Part shown: one piece after another, positions 1 to 11,860 of the stretch
Layout: the number at the start of each line of letters is the position of its first letter
Numbering within the stretch: the first letter of the stretch is position 1
Assembly: GCA_963580455.1 (NCBI GenBank)
Contig: OY756967.1
Coordinates: 3,680,501-3,744,500 of the forward strand
Direction: 5' to 3'
DNA length: 64,000 nucleotides
DNA from: Euonymus europaeus
Taxonomy: Eukaryota > Streptophyta > Magnoliopsida > Celastrales > Celastraceae
The notes under the pieces: model-generated
Database searches by the model: none
What the model was told of the DNA's origin: nothing
The model's input: only the letters and a program-made list of their open reading frames with translations
Made by a program: the position numbers and the translations under genes

Positions 1-222
1 CCCATAAATTGCCATAAGATATGACAATCTAAGAAAAAATGAAATCATTATCATGCTTTCAGAGTTGAGACAGATAGAACTACTACACATATGATTAAAT
101 TTTTTAAGGTGGAAAGTAAACTAAATACTCAGCCTGACAAAAACCATATTCTGATAGCTAGGCACTTCAATGACAATTCATAAGAAAATTTACTGCCCTT
201 CAGAGTTGACAGCAAATGATAC

Positions 223-691
223 CTCCTTAGCCACGGTCACACCATCATTAACAATTTTCGGAGAGCCATACTTGCTCTCAAGAACAACATTCCTGCCTTT
301 TGGACCAAGAGTAACTCCAACTAGATCAGCGAGCTTGTTTACACCAGTCTGTGATAAAGTAGAGACAGATTTTAAGAGCTGAGACATAGCTAACACTAAA
401 GGGCTTTACATTAAACAATACTAGGTAGAGAATGAACCATAATTTTATTTGAAGACCTACTTGCAGTTTCTTAATAGTAGATCCATCCTTGTTAAAATAT
501 AAATCCTTTGCCATGGCACATATCTTGGGAGAACGTGATCTCCGCAAAACTACATTCTGTTTTCTCCCAAATGAGGTGGAAGAAAAGGAAGCAAGAGATG
601 ACAACCTGTTTGACGAAGATGCCAACTTCTTATCCAAACTGGGAGCGACCAATGAACCAGCTGACGACATAGCAGCGAATGTAGAAGCCAT
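223..691 (-). CDS. CPN60B: Plastid chaperonin 60 subunit beta, 5' part (runs off the left edge)
   Basis: Beta subunit of the group I chaperonin of the chloroplast stroma, which folds imported proteins such as the Rubisco large subunit. Exon 1 (461-691, 77 codons) starts [10 protein letters not shown] and gives a Ser/Arg-rich transit peptide, then [19 protein letters not shown]. Exon 2 (223-348, 42 codons) begins [20 protein letters not shown] and carries the GroEL-type apical ATP-site motif and DGVTVAKE. Both junctions are GT-AG and phase 0. Intron 2 runs from 222 off the left edge, so only about 119 of roughly 600 residues are visible. A GTAAGT donor at 1143 and a pyrimidine-rich acceptor at 772 suggest a 5'UTR intron (772-1143) and a leader exon at about 1144-1250. 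Divergent from the microprotein/MBOAT locus. Confidence 0.95.
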
Positions 692-1251
692 TTGATCCTT
701 TATCAATGTAAAATTCAACATTATCATCAGATGCATTCACAAAGACAAGACCTTTGTATCCACAGAATATTCTAAAATAAAACAAAATAGATCACCTTAT
801 CATATATCAACACCTGAAAGCAACAAATTAACTCTACAAAAACCCAATAATTCCAGCCACTACGGTACCGTACTTGATTCAAACCAATTATATTAAAAAA
901 ACACGGAATCTCATAACTTACTGCACGACATGCTAATTTCACAACGAGAGAAAACGAAAAAATCGAATATTTTGCCATTTCAAAAATATAGTAAAAGAGA
1001 AAACAGCTCAGAAACAAAAACCACAAGTGAGATATGGTAAGGTTTCAGGATTTTCTACAAACAGAAGTATCAGTATACACAGAGAAACAAAATGAACAAA
1101 ATGGACCAGAATGTTCACGTTCTAAGAGAATCGATGAACTTACAGGGAATCGAAGGTTGCGGAGGCTGAGCAGATTAGGGTTTAAAGAGGTTTTGGATAA
1201 GAAATTCACACACTCTTGCGGGTTCTCGAGTGTGAGAAGTAGTTGGGTGTA

Positions 1252-1700
1252 GGTTTTAAAATAATAGTTTTTTGTCTGGTCAATAGGGTCACAATTCACA
1301 AACGGTCCTAAATTATCAGCTCTTGAAGTTCTAATCAATATGGACCGTTGGATTTGAACAAAAGAACACTCTAGAGTCTAGGACGCCCATTCTTGGAATT
1401 TTCACGTCTGTCTGCATGACTTTGAGCCTTTGAGGGTAAAACTAACCTAAACTGGGCTAGGCCCAGTGGATCAAACCCAACTTTAGCTCATATCCAATAT
1501 TAATGGGCCTTTACTTGGGTGCATCCGTGCATGTAAAGGCACTCTCTAAGTCCAGCAACTATGCAGTACATGATCTGCCACTGACTCGCTTTAGTCAAGC
1601 AGGAAAATCAGATCCGGATCAATACTCGAATTGAATCTCCTTCCACTTTGCCTTAATCATAGAAGCAGAAACGTCATCAATACGATCTGTATCTGCTGAT
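1252..1700. promoter_or_regulatory. Divergent promoter between CPN60B and the microprotein/MBOAT locus
   Basis: About 450 bp with no coding signal between the CPN60B leader (minus) and the plus-strand transcription unit. Two GGCCCA/TGGGCC site II motifs lie near 1460 and 1503, typical of plant housekeeping promoters. The function is inferred from position and motifs only. Confidence 0.5.
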
Positions 1701-1844
1701 GGTACGGAGATATTTGTGATTTATTCTTTAATATTCTTCGATTATCATCTACCTCGGATTAACGATGCGTCTTTGATTCTCATGATTCTTCCTTGTTTGA
1801 TTAGAAAAATCTTTCTGAAAATTGTCCAAAGACTCGCGGCAGGC

Positions 1845-1943
1845 ATGATGGAGAGCAGTGTCGATAGTACATATATAGGCTTATATATCGCTGTAGCTCT
1901 AGTATCTGTGTTTGTTTGGCTTAAAGTTAAGACCAAATTTTGA
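1845..1943 (+). CDS. Candidate 32-residue single-span membrane microprotein
   Basis: A short frame, Met-Met start and TGA stop, encoding an acidic N-terminus (MMESSVDSTY), one hydrophobic span of about 17 residues (GLYIAVALVSVFVW) and a basic tail (KVKTKF). The ATG follows a convincing 3' splice site (GCGGCAG at about 1836-1842), as if a 5'UTR intron ended just before it; the leader exon would lie near 1560-1700. I do not recognise the protein. It could be a separate small gene or an upstream ORF in the MBOAT leader, whose ATG is about 640 bp downstream. The layout resembles tail-anchored or small ER/mitochondrial subunits, but that is inference. Confidence 0.4.
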   Translation: MMESSVDSTYIGLYIAVALVSVFVWLKVKTKF

Positions 1944-2580
1944 ATGAAATAATAGTGTTTGAAATTTGTGGTTCTTCAATCCATTGGATGGGGGAATCTG
2001 CACTTATTGTTTTTTACCTCTTCTGTGCTTTTAGGGTTTCATTTAGCTTCACGTCTGACCTGATTTCTTTTCCTTGCACACAATAATATCTTGCTCTTCC
2101 TTTGCACATAAGAAGCAAGAAAATACCTTATTTGGGCAAAAGACTGGTCACTTGACAATTGAATAAAACAGGACAAACACAATTGATTGTCAAATGTTAT
2201 GATTTATTTGTGTTGTAACTTCGAAGATGTTACTTGATTTGTTTTAGGCGTTGTGTAATGATTATGAACTTGTGATAGATTTATGTCAGTATGTATGATG
2301 CTGAAACATGTCATTGAACATGTTCTATGTCATTGTAGAACATTCTTACTGTTTTTGCATTATATTATTAATAATTATATTTAATTCTACAGAATGCATA
2401 AAATCTTATCAATTTACTGTAAGATTTTATGATTTCGATTTTATAGTTCCTTTCCGATTTAAGGTAAAATCTCGATTTTGACTATTGACCTGTCAAAAAA
2501 TTTCAGCTGAACTTGTTTTTGAGGGTGGTTAACTTCTTGAACTTGAGGAAGAGGGAGTATAATTTGAGTGGAGAAGGGAA

Positions 2581-4191
2581 ATGAGTGCTGAAGGAAGGAG
2601 CAGGTTTGTGAGGTCTGAAACAAGACAATCAGGGACAAACGAGTTGAGATTTCTAATCCTCTATGCCACTGCCTTCTACATCTTCATCATCCGTCGCTCT
2701 TTCCAGTTATCACTCGATCACCAAGGCAAGCTCTATGGATTACGCCCTGGATGGCTGTTTGCTAATAGCCTCAATGACATATCTGATGCACAATGGAGGG
2801 GCTTCCGATCCAATTTACCAATTCTCACTCTCGTTTTTGGAGTATTTACAATGATAGCAAATCTGATGAGGACTTCTTTTCAATTGAGAGCAAGGGGAAT
2901 GTCTTTTGTATGGCTTCTCCTTTCTTTCTCATACCTATACTATCTTCATGGAGTTTGCATTATATTCATCTTGTTCATTGCTTCACTTAATTTTGCTATA
3001 GTCAGGATTTTTGCTCAAACAAAATACTTCCAATTTGTCATCTGGGTTATCAATGTGTCTTTCCTTCTATGCAATCGTGTTTATGAAGGATATCCATTCT
3101 CCATGTTTGGGCAACGCTGGGTGTACTTGGACAGTTTTCGTGGCAACTTTAGATGGCACATATGTTTTAACTTTGTGGTCTTGCGCATGATAAGCTTTGG
3201 ATATGATTACCATTGGGCACATCAGCACTCTCGCTTTGATAAGAAGAAGCACACTGAACGCTGTGATATTTGTAAATCAGGAAGAATTTGCTACCACTAT
3301 CAACAAGAGAAAAGCGTCCAGACTAACACGTTTGACTTCAGTTTGTATCTTTGTTATTTGGTATATGCTCCTCTTTATATTGCTGGGCCAATTTCAAGCT
3401 TCAATGCATTTGCTTCACAGCTAGATGTGCCTCAGAAAAATTATTCAGCCAGAGATGTAGCCTTGTATGGGTTACGTTGGATATTCTGTCTACTTCTGAT
3501 GGAACTGATGACACATTGGTTTTATTACAATGCTTTTGCGGTCAGTGGCTTATGGAAGTTTTTATCTGCTATGGACATATTCATCATCGGATATGGGGTA
3601 TTGATCTTCATGTGGTTAAAATTTCTCTTGATCTGGCGGTATTTTCGTTTCTGGTCACTTATATGCGGCATTGAGACCCCAGAGAATATGCCAAAGTGTA
3701 TTAATAACTGTTACAACGTGGAAGATTTTTGGAAGAATTGGCATGCTTCTTTTAACAAATGGCTTGTCAGGTACATGTATATTCCTCTTGGTGGATCGCA
3801 GCGAAAGCTACTCAATATATGGGTTATATTCACATTTGTTGCTGTCTGGCATGACCTAGAGTGGAAGCTTCTTTCCTGGGCATGGTTGACATGCTTGTTT
3901 TTTATACCGGAAATGTTAATAAAGGCGGCAGCTAATACATTTCAGGCTGAGAGTGTTATTGGGGTGCTTGTTTTCCGAGAACTTAGAGCAGTTGCTGGTG
4001 CCATCACCATCACATGTCTCATGGTGGCAAATCTTGCTGGGTATGTTATAGGACCATCAGGCATTGATTGGTTGATTTCTCAATTCCTTAAGAAAGATGG
4101 ACTCCCTGTCCTTGGTGGCATGTTTGTAACATTTTATGTAGGAACAAAGCTCATGTTTCACATTCAAGATGCCAAACAATGCAGACATTAA
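2581..4191 (+). CDS. MBOAT-family O-acyltransferase, GUP1/HHAT-like
   Basis: Intact 536-residue polytopic membrane protein in one exon. About ten hydrophobic segments are visible. The family signature is complete: FWKNWHASFNKW at residues 383-394 (invariant Asn386/His388 region), YMYIPLGGS, and the catalytic MBOAT histidine His424 in AVWHD. Closest in architecture to yeast Gup1 and Arabidopsis AT1G57600 (from memory). Yeast Gup1 remodels GPI-anchor lipids in the ER; the plant substrate is not settled. A 5'UTR intron is likely, with a TTTCAG acceptor at about 2506 just upstream of the start. Length is normal and I see no damage. It sits between CPN60B and the YTH locus, which is not its Arabidopsis position as I recall it. 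Confidence 0.9.
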   Translation: MSAEGRSRFVRSETRQSGTNELRFLILYATAFYIFIIRRSFQLSLDHQGKLYGLRPGWLFANSLNDISDAQWRGFRSNLPILTLVFGVFTMIANLMRTSFQLRARGMSFVWLLLSFSYLYYLHGVCIIFILFIASLNFAIVRIFAQTKYFQFVIWVINVSFLLCNRVYEGYPFSMFGQRWVYLDSFRGNFRWHICFNFVVLRMISFGYDYHWAHQHSRFDKKKHTERCDICKSGRICYHYQQEKSVQTNTFDFSLYLCYLVYAPLYIAGPISSFNAFASQLDVPQKNYSARDVALYGLRWIFCLLLMELMTHWFYYNAFAVSGLWKFLSAMDIFIIGYGVLIFMWLKFLLIWRYFRFWSLICGIETPENMPKCINNCYNVEDFWKNWHASFNKWLVRYMYIPLGGSQRKLLNIWVIFTFVAVWHDLEWKLLSWAWLTCLFFIPEMLIKAAANTFQAESVIGVLVFRELRAVAGAITITCLMVANLAGYVIGPSGIDWLISQFLKKDGLPVLGGMFVTFYVGTKLMFHIQDAKQCRH

Positions 4192-5730
4192 TGTCTATTG
4201 GCTTAATGCTGATCTTCAGATGATATTTAGATTGGATGAAGGATGCCAATCTCCGTTTACTAATGTTGGCTGACAGGTTTGATGCATTCATTTCGCGGAA
4301 ATCCGTTTATGTTCATTCATATGAGATAACCATGTGCTTGAGATAACAATGGATTTTACAATTGAAGAAGATTGTTTTCTTCACTGCCACCAAGACTTTG
4401 CCACTGGAAGCACATGGGAACCAATCTTCTTTCTTTGTTCTTAAGAACCATTAACAAGCATCAATTCAAAGTCTTGCTTGAAGAATTAGAAAACATAAGT
4501 CCAACAATCACTTTTTTTTCCATCGAAGTGTCAAAATAGAAGGGAAAAAACAGAACTATAAATGTCACACATGCTCCATGGTTGAAAGACTCTGGAAATT
4601 GAGTTCAAATAAAGACCCTCGAACTTGTATTGAACTTTGCTTAACGCAGGTGTTTGGCAGAGTACTGGGAGAGTGTGAGGAATGGTCAATTAGGAATGCT
4701 ACCTGCAACTCTGATCCAATAAAAGGAGCCACAACTCTTTTATTAATCTCATACTTTGGATTCCTGATATGTTATTTTACATTTATTATGTATTGCTTGT
4801 GTCTTTTGGTTATCATTGTTAGCTGTAATTTCCTTGGTTTGTTTTATTGCTTTAGCACTTCATGTAGTACTCTCTATTTTTTTATCTATATATTGTTATG
4901 CTTATAAAAAAAAATAGAGTTTTTATTTTGTGAATTTTACTCTGCCAGTAATTATGTGACATCGCTTCCATTGTTCAGATTGATTTGTTGTGCATTTGGA
5001 GCAAGGATGAACAATCGATTTCACTTACCAGTAGAGATAGAACTTGAGATAGTGTCAAACATCTGTTAAGATGGTTAAGATCATCAAAGACTAAAATAAG
5101 AAAAAAGAGTTCAGTTACCTACGGATATTCTCCATAACATATTTGTTTCAGAATATGAAATAACAGGTGGGTGGGAGCTATAGTGGATTACTGTGCTAAA
5201 GGGAGATAGCATTACGATTTGGAACCCATTTATCAGATGCTGTAGGTTTACTCCAGACTTGGCCAGTGGTACCAATCATCTTCCTAATAGCCAAGATTAT
5301 GTTACAAGCAACTAGTTTGGATTTGGTCATGAAGCAAACAGTGAAAGATTTCTTAATGTTTTGAGAATAGTGGAGTTTCGTACTAGTTTCTTTATTGATT
5401 TCCCATAGAGAGATTAGAATTCACGTTTATGGTTTGCTAGATAATGTCTGAACTGATGTGCATGTATCTCCAAACATGTATCATCCGCGAGCATAGCTGT
5501 TTTGCTGATGGATATCTCTTTTGGTTCAACATGAACGTTTGTTGCGATGAAAAGGGTCGTAGGGTTCAATATCATTACCTTAAACTCTCAAATTTTTGAA
5601 ATGACACGTGGTTTGTCTCGGTGGCCTACCGTGTATATATGAGTTTGTGAAAGTTATAAACTATAGGTTTTAGATGATGAAGCACATTCGTGGCACCGAG
5701 TCTTCAATTTCTTTCGTAACAGACGTTGAT
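4192..5730. other. MBOAT 3' flank, no gene seen
   Basis: AT-rich sequence holding the MBOAT 3'UTR and spacer. Short open frames (for example 4578-4907 plus) show no recognisable protein and end in low-complexity hydrophobic translation. Confidence 0.5.
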
Positions 5731-7867
5731 GAATTTACGTTGATTGAGTTTTAATTTTGTAATGAGCAATGACTCATGCTAATATTAACAATATTATATT
5801 AATGAAGGAAAGATTTTAGTCTTTTAATTAAATTTGACATTATGAAGTTTTTGACACTTTTTTGGGTTTTAACAATATTATATTGATCATTCAAATTCAA
5901 TAATCAATACTATTTGATATCGATCATTCATTTAGTGAGATTGGATGTGAACCTGTTGGAAAATAAAGTAAAATAAATATAATATTATAAAGACGAAAAA
6001 AATTAAAAAAAATCATGAAATTATATTACTTTTTTTTTTGACTTTGTTCCCTCACGTTACCCATATAAATGAACATGTGAGCTATTTTAAACACATCCAA
6101 ATTATAACAAACATCATATATGCCTTCAAATTGATAATGTTAAAGGTATTGTTTAGAAGAATTTGAAGTCGAAATGGCATAACTTTGGACGTGAGATTTT
6201 GATGAACATGAGACACATAACATCGCGATAGCTGTGACTGTTGTTAATGTCCTTGGCTTGGATAATATAACATTGGGAGGGGTGACATCTTATAACATAT
6301 AACATATTACATATAGATGATAAGCTTTGAGCCAGACAATAAGGATATATGATATGCTTTTGATGCTCAAATAAACTTTTTGGATAATATTGGCTACTAG
6401 AACTTATACGATGAACTAGTTAAACAATTTCATCGACACACTCAATAGCATACCTGAGTAAGTATTATTGATAGAATATTTTTAGTCGTTACAATTCTTT
6501 GTTTTGTATTTGTTTTTTTGTGCAAAATTGTCATGACTTGAGGGTATGAATTTACATTGGTTGAGTTTTAATTTCGTAATGACCTAACGAGCGTTCATAA
6601 ATTTAATGTGATAAATGTGCTCTATTATGGAGCAGATACATAGACATCGAAGTTTCTTCTTGGATTGGTATGACTAATAATAATATTATTATATTGATCA
6701 TTCAAATTCACTATCATCATTTGATATCAACCATTCATTTAGTGAGATTGAAGGTAAACCCTGTTAGAAAAAAAATACACATCCAAATTATTGAATTTAA
6801 CAAAGTTCAAATATGCCCTCAAATTGGTCATTGGGCTTGTAATGTTAAATGCATCGTTGGAAAGAATTTCAAGTAGAAATGGCATAGCTTTGGACATGGG
6901 ATTTTGATGGACATGGGATACAATGCATCACGATAAGTGCCGATAATCTAGTGATGCTAACGTCCCTGACTTAGATAATGTAACGTTGAGGGAAGTGGCT
7001 CTAACAGCTCGAGTGGCATTTGATAAGACATTCCATTTAGATGATGAGCTCAAATCTGAAGCTGACGATAAAGATATCTTATATTGACGGTCAACTAACT
7101 ACCACAACTTATACAATAAACGAGTTAAATAATTTCATTGATACACACAATAGCACATCTGAGTAAGTATTATTTAACAGAGTTTCGTTAATCATTACTA
7201 TTCATTATTTTGTATTTTTCTGAGAAATTCTCATGACTTGATAGTATGAATTTACTTTGATCAAGTTTTAATATCGTAATGACCTAACGAGCATTGATGG
7301 ATTTAACGTGATAAACCCGCTCTATCAATGAATTATAGTTGTACATCGGAATTTGTTCTTGGATTGATATTACTCATAATACTATTAACAAAATTATATT
7401 GAATTAAAAAATTCAATTAAATTTTGCATTTGCTTTTCTCCATAATGACATTTTTGGCTTCACTTTTTTTTGGTATTGCTAGATGAAATGTAATAAAGAC
7501 GCTCTATTATTGAGTAGATACTTAAACATCAAAGTTTCTTCTCCGCTACATTCACTCTTTGATGTTTTCGTACTTCGGATTTTAGAGAACTTAGAGACAA
7601 AGGGTAACCACTTTTAACAACTGTTGTTTTCTAGTTACGTTTAGCCATTTTGTCAATCTGAGTGGAACATTTTTGGAAAGAAATGGAACTGTAACGCTAA
7701 CATTATAAAAGTAACATTAAAGGTAGTAACTTTAAGAAATACACCGGATGAAAAGTAGTGTCTTTAACTCAATAGTTGTTACCCTTAATAACTGGTTTGA
7801 ACATGCTTTTCTTGCATTAGAATGATGCAGGACCTCCTCCTATAGGACTGAGAGTCTTATATTTTGT

Positions 7868-8341
7868 TATACTATTGAGATTATTATCAAATCAAACAAA
7901 TAAATCTCTAACCAGGGTGCTGCTCTAGAGAGGTAGGGTGCAAAGACTGAGTAGTGGAAGGAGAATTGCGCTGCTCCTCAACATGAGAAGCATGTTGATC
8001 TCTTCCATCTAAGAAACAAAAACAGGGGAAATTTTTTTTAAAAAAATGCTCCAGAGAATAATGCAAATGCATTGAATTAACATGATGTTGCTCTTTCATA
8101 TAAAAACAAAAACAGCGAAAAAATGAAAAAAATGCTCTAGAGAATAATGCAAATGCGCTAAATTAACATGGGAGGTGGACTGGAAACACGAGAATCACGT
8201 TCCCTTCTATCTAAGAAACAAAAACAGGGAAAAAAAAGTAATGCTCATAATGATAAAAGTTACGTTTATAAATTATAAGCTTATTATCATAGGATAGATA
8301 TACTATTGAGATTATTATAAAATCAAACAAATAAATCTCAC
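7868..8341. repeat. 430 bp-spaced direct repeats with an internal duplication
   Basis: A near-identical block of about 40 bp (TACTATTGAGATTATTA...AAATCAAACAAATAAATCTC) occurs at about 7870-7911 and 8300-8341. Between them a block with AACAAAAACAGGG and GAGAATAATGCAAATGC is present two to three times (about 8009-8080, 8102-8165, 8212-8240). Just downstream, 8351-8545 is open but matches nothing I can name with confidence. Confidence 0.6.
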
Positions 8342-8903
8342 CTAAACAACTTGGAGTTGAATTCATGGAATGTAGATGAGAGGGTATTGGAGAAGATAAG
8401 AAACACTTGTTTTTATGGGTTACTAAATCTCACCTTCCCTGTTAGGCACAATTTGTTTCTTTTATCTTCCCTTTTAGATCTCTATGACCCAAATGATCAG
8501 GACCTTCACATGGTGGCACCAAATGTTATGCAAGAAATAAGATAATAGACAGAGGAAGGTTGGACCTCAAATAAGGGCACCTTACACTTCCCTCAATAAT
8601 GAGAGAATGAAAATTAATGATTCAAATAACGCTCCAAAAATTAATCTGAAATAAAAGTGGAAAGAAGAATGGAGCACAGCTCTTGACTAATAATAATATT
8701 AATAGTATAATATTAATCATTCAAATTCAATATCAGCATATATCGACAATTCATTTAGTGAGATTGAACGTGAACCTGTTGAAAAAAAATAAAATAAATT
8801 TCATATAATATTATAAACACAGAAAAAGGTTATTCATTTACATTTTTTTTTATCTCATATATCAAATGATCCTTCACATTGCCATATATATGAACATGTG
8901 AGT

Positions 8904-11860
8904 TGTTGTACCCCAATTTTGACTTAAAACTAGCTAAGAAAAAATCCAAAAAATGCAAATAATAATAAAGCCCGACATATAGGCTGAATTAGAGTCAACC
9001 GTGGACCAAAAATTAGGATTCGAATTTAAAATTCGAATTTAGTTGATTTGATTAATTGACCCGATAAACTTTAATGTTCAAAATTTTCTGGCCCAATTGG
9101 AACCTAAAATGTTACCCTGATTAGTCATTTAAGCTCAAACAAGAAGCCTGATCCATAATATAATTTAAACCAAACCATTTTAACCCAATTGATGGCCCAA
9201 ATTAGCAGACCCGTTTGTCCCATTAATTCAGGCCCAAAAGCTTAAAAAACATAAAATCTCGGCCCGGCCCAAAGTTTTTAGTTGGCTTGAATTTGGGAAG
9301 CCCAGCCCGTGCTACATCACCCCAAGCCGAAACCTAATTCTAGAAGAAGAAAGAAGATGTCGACAGAGAAGAAAAAACGGAAGAAACGGAAAGGCTGAGG
9401 TTTGAAAATGGGGAAGAGAGAGAGAAAGAGAGGTCCGACCAGAACCAACGGGAAGAAGAAAAATGGATGCCAAAGGAGAGAGAGGGTACCGAAAATTCAA
9501 ACAAAGGGGGTTAGGGTTGACGATTAGAGAGGGATTGCTGATTTCGGAGAGAGGGGTGATTCGGCTTCGGATATAAATGGAGGCAGAGAGCTCAGAGTTT
9601 TTCTGGGGGGGGGGGAGCCAGGGTCGGCTTCTTTGGAGGTTTTTGGGTTTTCTTTGTGGTTTCGGTTTCTGGGAGAAGTTCTTCCTTCTCTCACTTTCAG
9701 ATTTTGGAGGGGTACTCTCTGGAGGTGGTTTTCGGTTTTTTTTTGGGAGCTTCTTTTCTTCTCTTTTTCTTCCGGTTTTCAGTTTCTGGGTTGAATTACA
9801 GAACAGTCCGAGAAATTTGTGCTCCTTTCTGTAACCAGATTTTTTTTTGTAAGTTTGTTAATTCTGGTATTTTGATGGCATGGATTAAAAAGATACATGC
9901 GAATTTTGATTTCGGTTTTGATTCCCTGGATTGTTGTGTTCACTGCTGCTATTCCCTTTATATATATATGCTTTGTCCGATCAGTGTTTCATGAACCAAT
10001 ATATTCAAACATGCGTGGGTCTTATTGATCATTGTGTTAAGCTTTGGATTTTCTATGCCTTGAATGCCTTCTGGTTTTGCGAACAGCATTGGTTTCTCTG
10101 TTAGGTATTTAAATTATTAGAAGCATGTGTAATGTTAACTGTGTCTTGCTCAATTATAAAATCGGATGTGTACATGAGAGGTTTTTTTTGCTGTTTGGAT
10201 TGATTCACTCGATTGTGTGTTTATTGCTGTGATTCATTGATAGGGTTTCATTGATTAAAGGGTTTGGAGGGCTTGTATTGCTAGATGAAGAACATTTGTG
10301 ATCTCTCATGATTTTCTTTTATGTCTGTGATATTTAGGTTTTAAAATGGATGATTATTTGACTGTCTGGAGTATTGCTGGGGGTACTTGGGTTGCTAGTT
10401 TTCGATTTGAATTTTGTATGATCTGTTGATGCTTTGTGCCATGAAATTTTGATAAACCGATTAGTATTTGTTCCCATGAATGCATGTTTTCATTTCCAAA
10501 TTCCATGAAAGATGAAAATTGGCTTGGTTGATTTCCTTGAAGACGTGATGCTGTGTTTTGGTTTAGGGTTCAATTTTTGGGTTTGGAATAGTTTGTTTTG
10601 TTGAAACTTGGGAATTAAAATTAATAATGGTTGATGCCAGAATCATATGTTCAAAGAATTGTAATGGGCTTGCTATGTGGGCTCAAGGCTATTAAAGTTT
10701 AAAAGAAATTGGGTTTGCCTTGAGGGCTTGGAATGAATTGTTTAATTGGGCCAAGATTACATATAATCTCTTGGGTTTTGGTTTTTATTTTTATTTTTAA
10801 GGGGTTTAGAGTGTATTGTTTGATTTATAATTTATTGTACGATAAATAGTCGATCATTTGATCCGATGACGGAGCCAAAATGGGAAAGCATCGGATGCTA
10901 TCCCGAATGGATTCTTGAGGAAATGATTTTACAAAATCCCAACCATTGGATGGAAAAGGATTTAATGAAGTGCGGAGCCTTCGATACGAAAACCGACCCT
11001 CGGTAATAAATTATTTTCAATCATACTAATTTAATAGTATGGTTGAAATGATGAGTTACCTAAATAAAAACGGGAACCGAGTCCCTCTCATGTGTTTTTT
11101 TTTTACTATATGATTGATGATGTGTTTTATTCAAGGTGTGTTTTTCCATGTTATATGAATTATGTGATTAATTTAACGGTGTTATTTGATTTACGTGTTA
11201 TTGTGATTTTAAGTATTAGTACATTTGAGTCGAGATTTGCGATAATTCATATCGTATAATCCTCAAAACTCGGTTCCCAACATTTTAATTTTAATTTCAT
11301 TTTATTTCTATTTTTATATTTTATGCTTTTCCAAAATTTATATTGTATATTTTTGTGGTGTATAAAAGTTATATCGAGAATCTTTACCTACGATGGAATT
11401 GATTCGGGAAATGCATCGGATGCACCCTCGAAAAGATTCTTGAGGTGAGAGTGTTTCTAAGAAATTGGACCATTGGATGGAAAAATTCTGTGAACCTCAA
11501 CATTAGATTTTCAATATAATTTTTATGTTTCCTAAAATTATCTTACTCAATTTTAATATAGTTTTATCGAACTTATTTCAATACATTTTTGTATAATTAT
11601 GTTACTCAATATATGATTCCTGCCATAATTAATTTTTTTGTAAAAAATCATTTAATGGGATAATAAAAGTTAAATTGGCAACTGTTTTAAAACAGACGTT
11701 GTGGGGTGCCTAACACCTTCCCCGCACGTAACAAACTCACTTACCCATTTTCTCTGGATTTTCGCAGACCACTTTATTTTTAAACGGTGACCAATTGCAC
11801 CTATTACAATTGGTGGCGACTCTCTTTTAAAAATTCATTTTCGCAAAACCGGTTGCGACA
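8904..11860. mobile_element. 2,957 bp solo LTR, Ty3/gypsy (probably Tat/Ogre-like), inside the array
   Basis: The element starts TGTTGTACCCC and ends GGTTGCGACA. It is flanked by perfect 5 bp duplications TGAGT (8899-8903 and 11861-11865). Removing it restores AACATGTGAGTTATTTTGAA, which matches the uninterrupted unit at about 6070. The distal part has GGTGCCTAACACCTTCCCC and GGTGGCGACTC, familiar from large plant gypsy LTRs. No second LTR, gag or pol is visible, so it is a solo LTR. It contains an 11-G run near 9605, a GA-rich tract at 9350-9490, and two imperfect direct repeats of about 110 bp (10868-10983 and 11391-11503) sharing GATTCTTGAGG and CCATTGGATGGAAAA. Confidence 0.9.

Noticed and set aside
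8351..8545. Fragment of a plant mobile domain protein
   Set aside because: The resemblance is a few residues (WNVDERVLEKIRNTCFYGLL) and no neighbouring domain pieces were found.
9577..9994. Open frames of 85 and 112 codons
   Set aside because: They lie in the G/T-rich part of the solo LTR; translations are low-complexity Phe/Ser/Gly.
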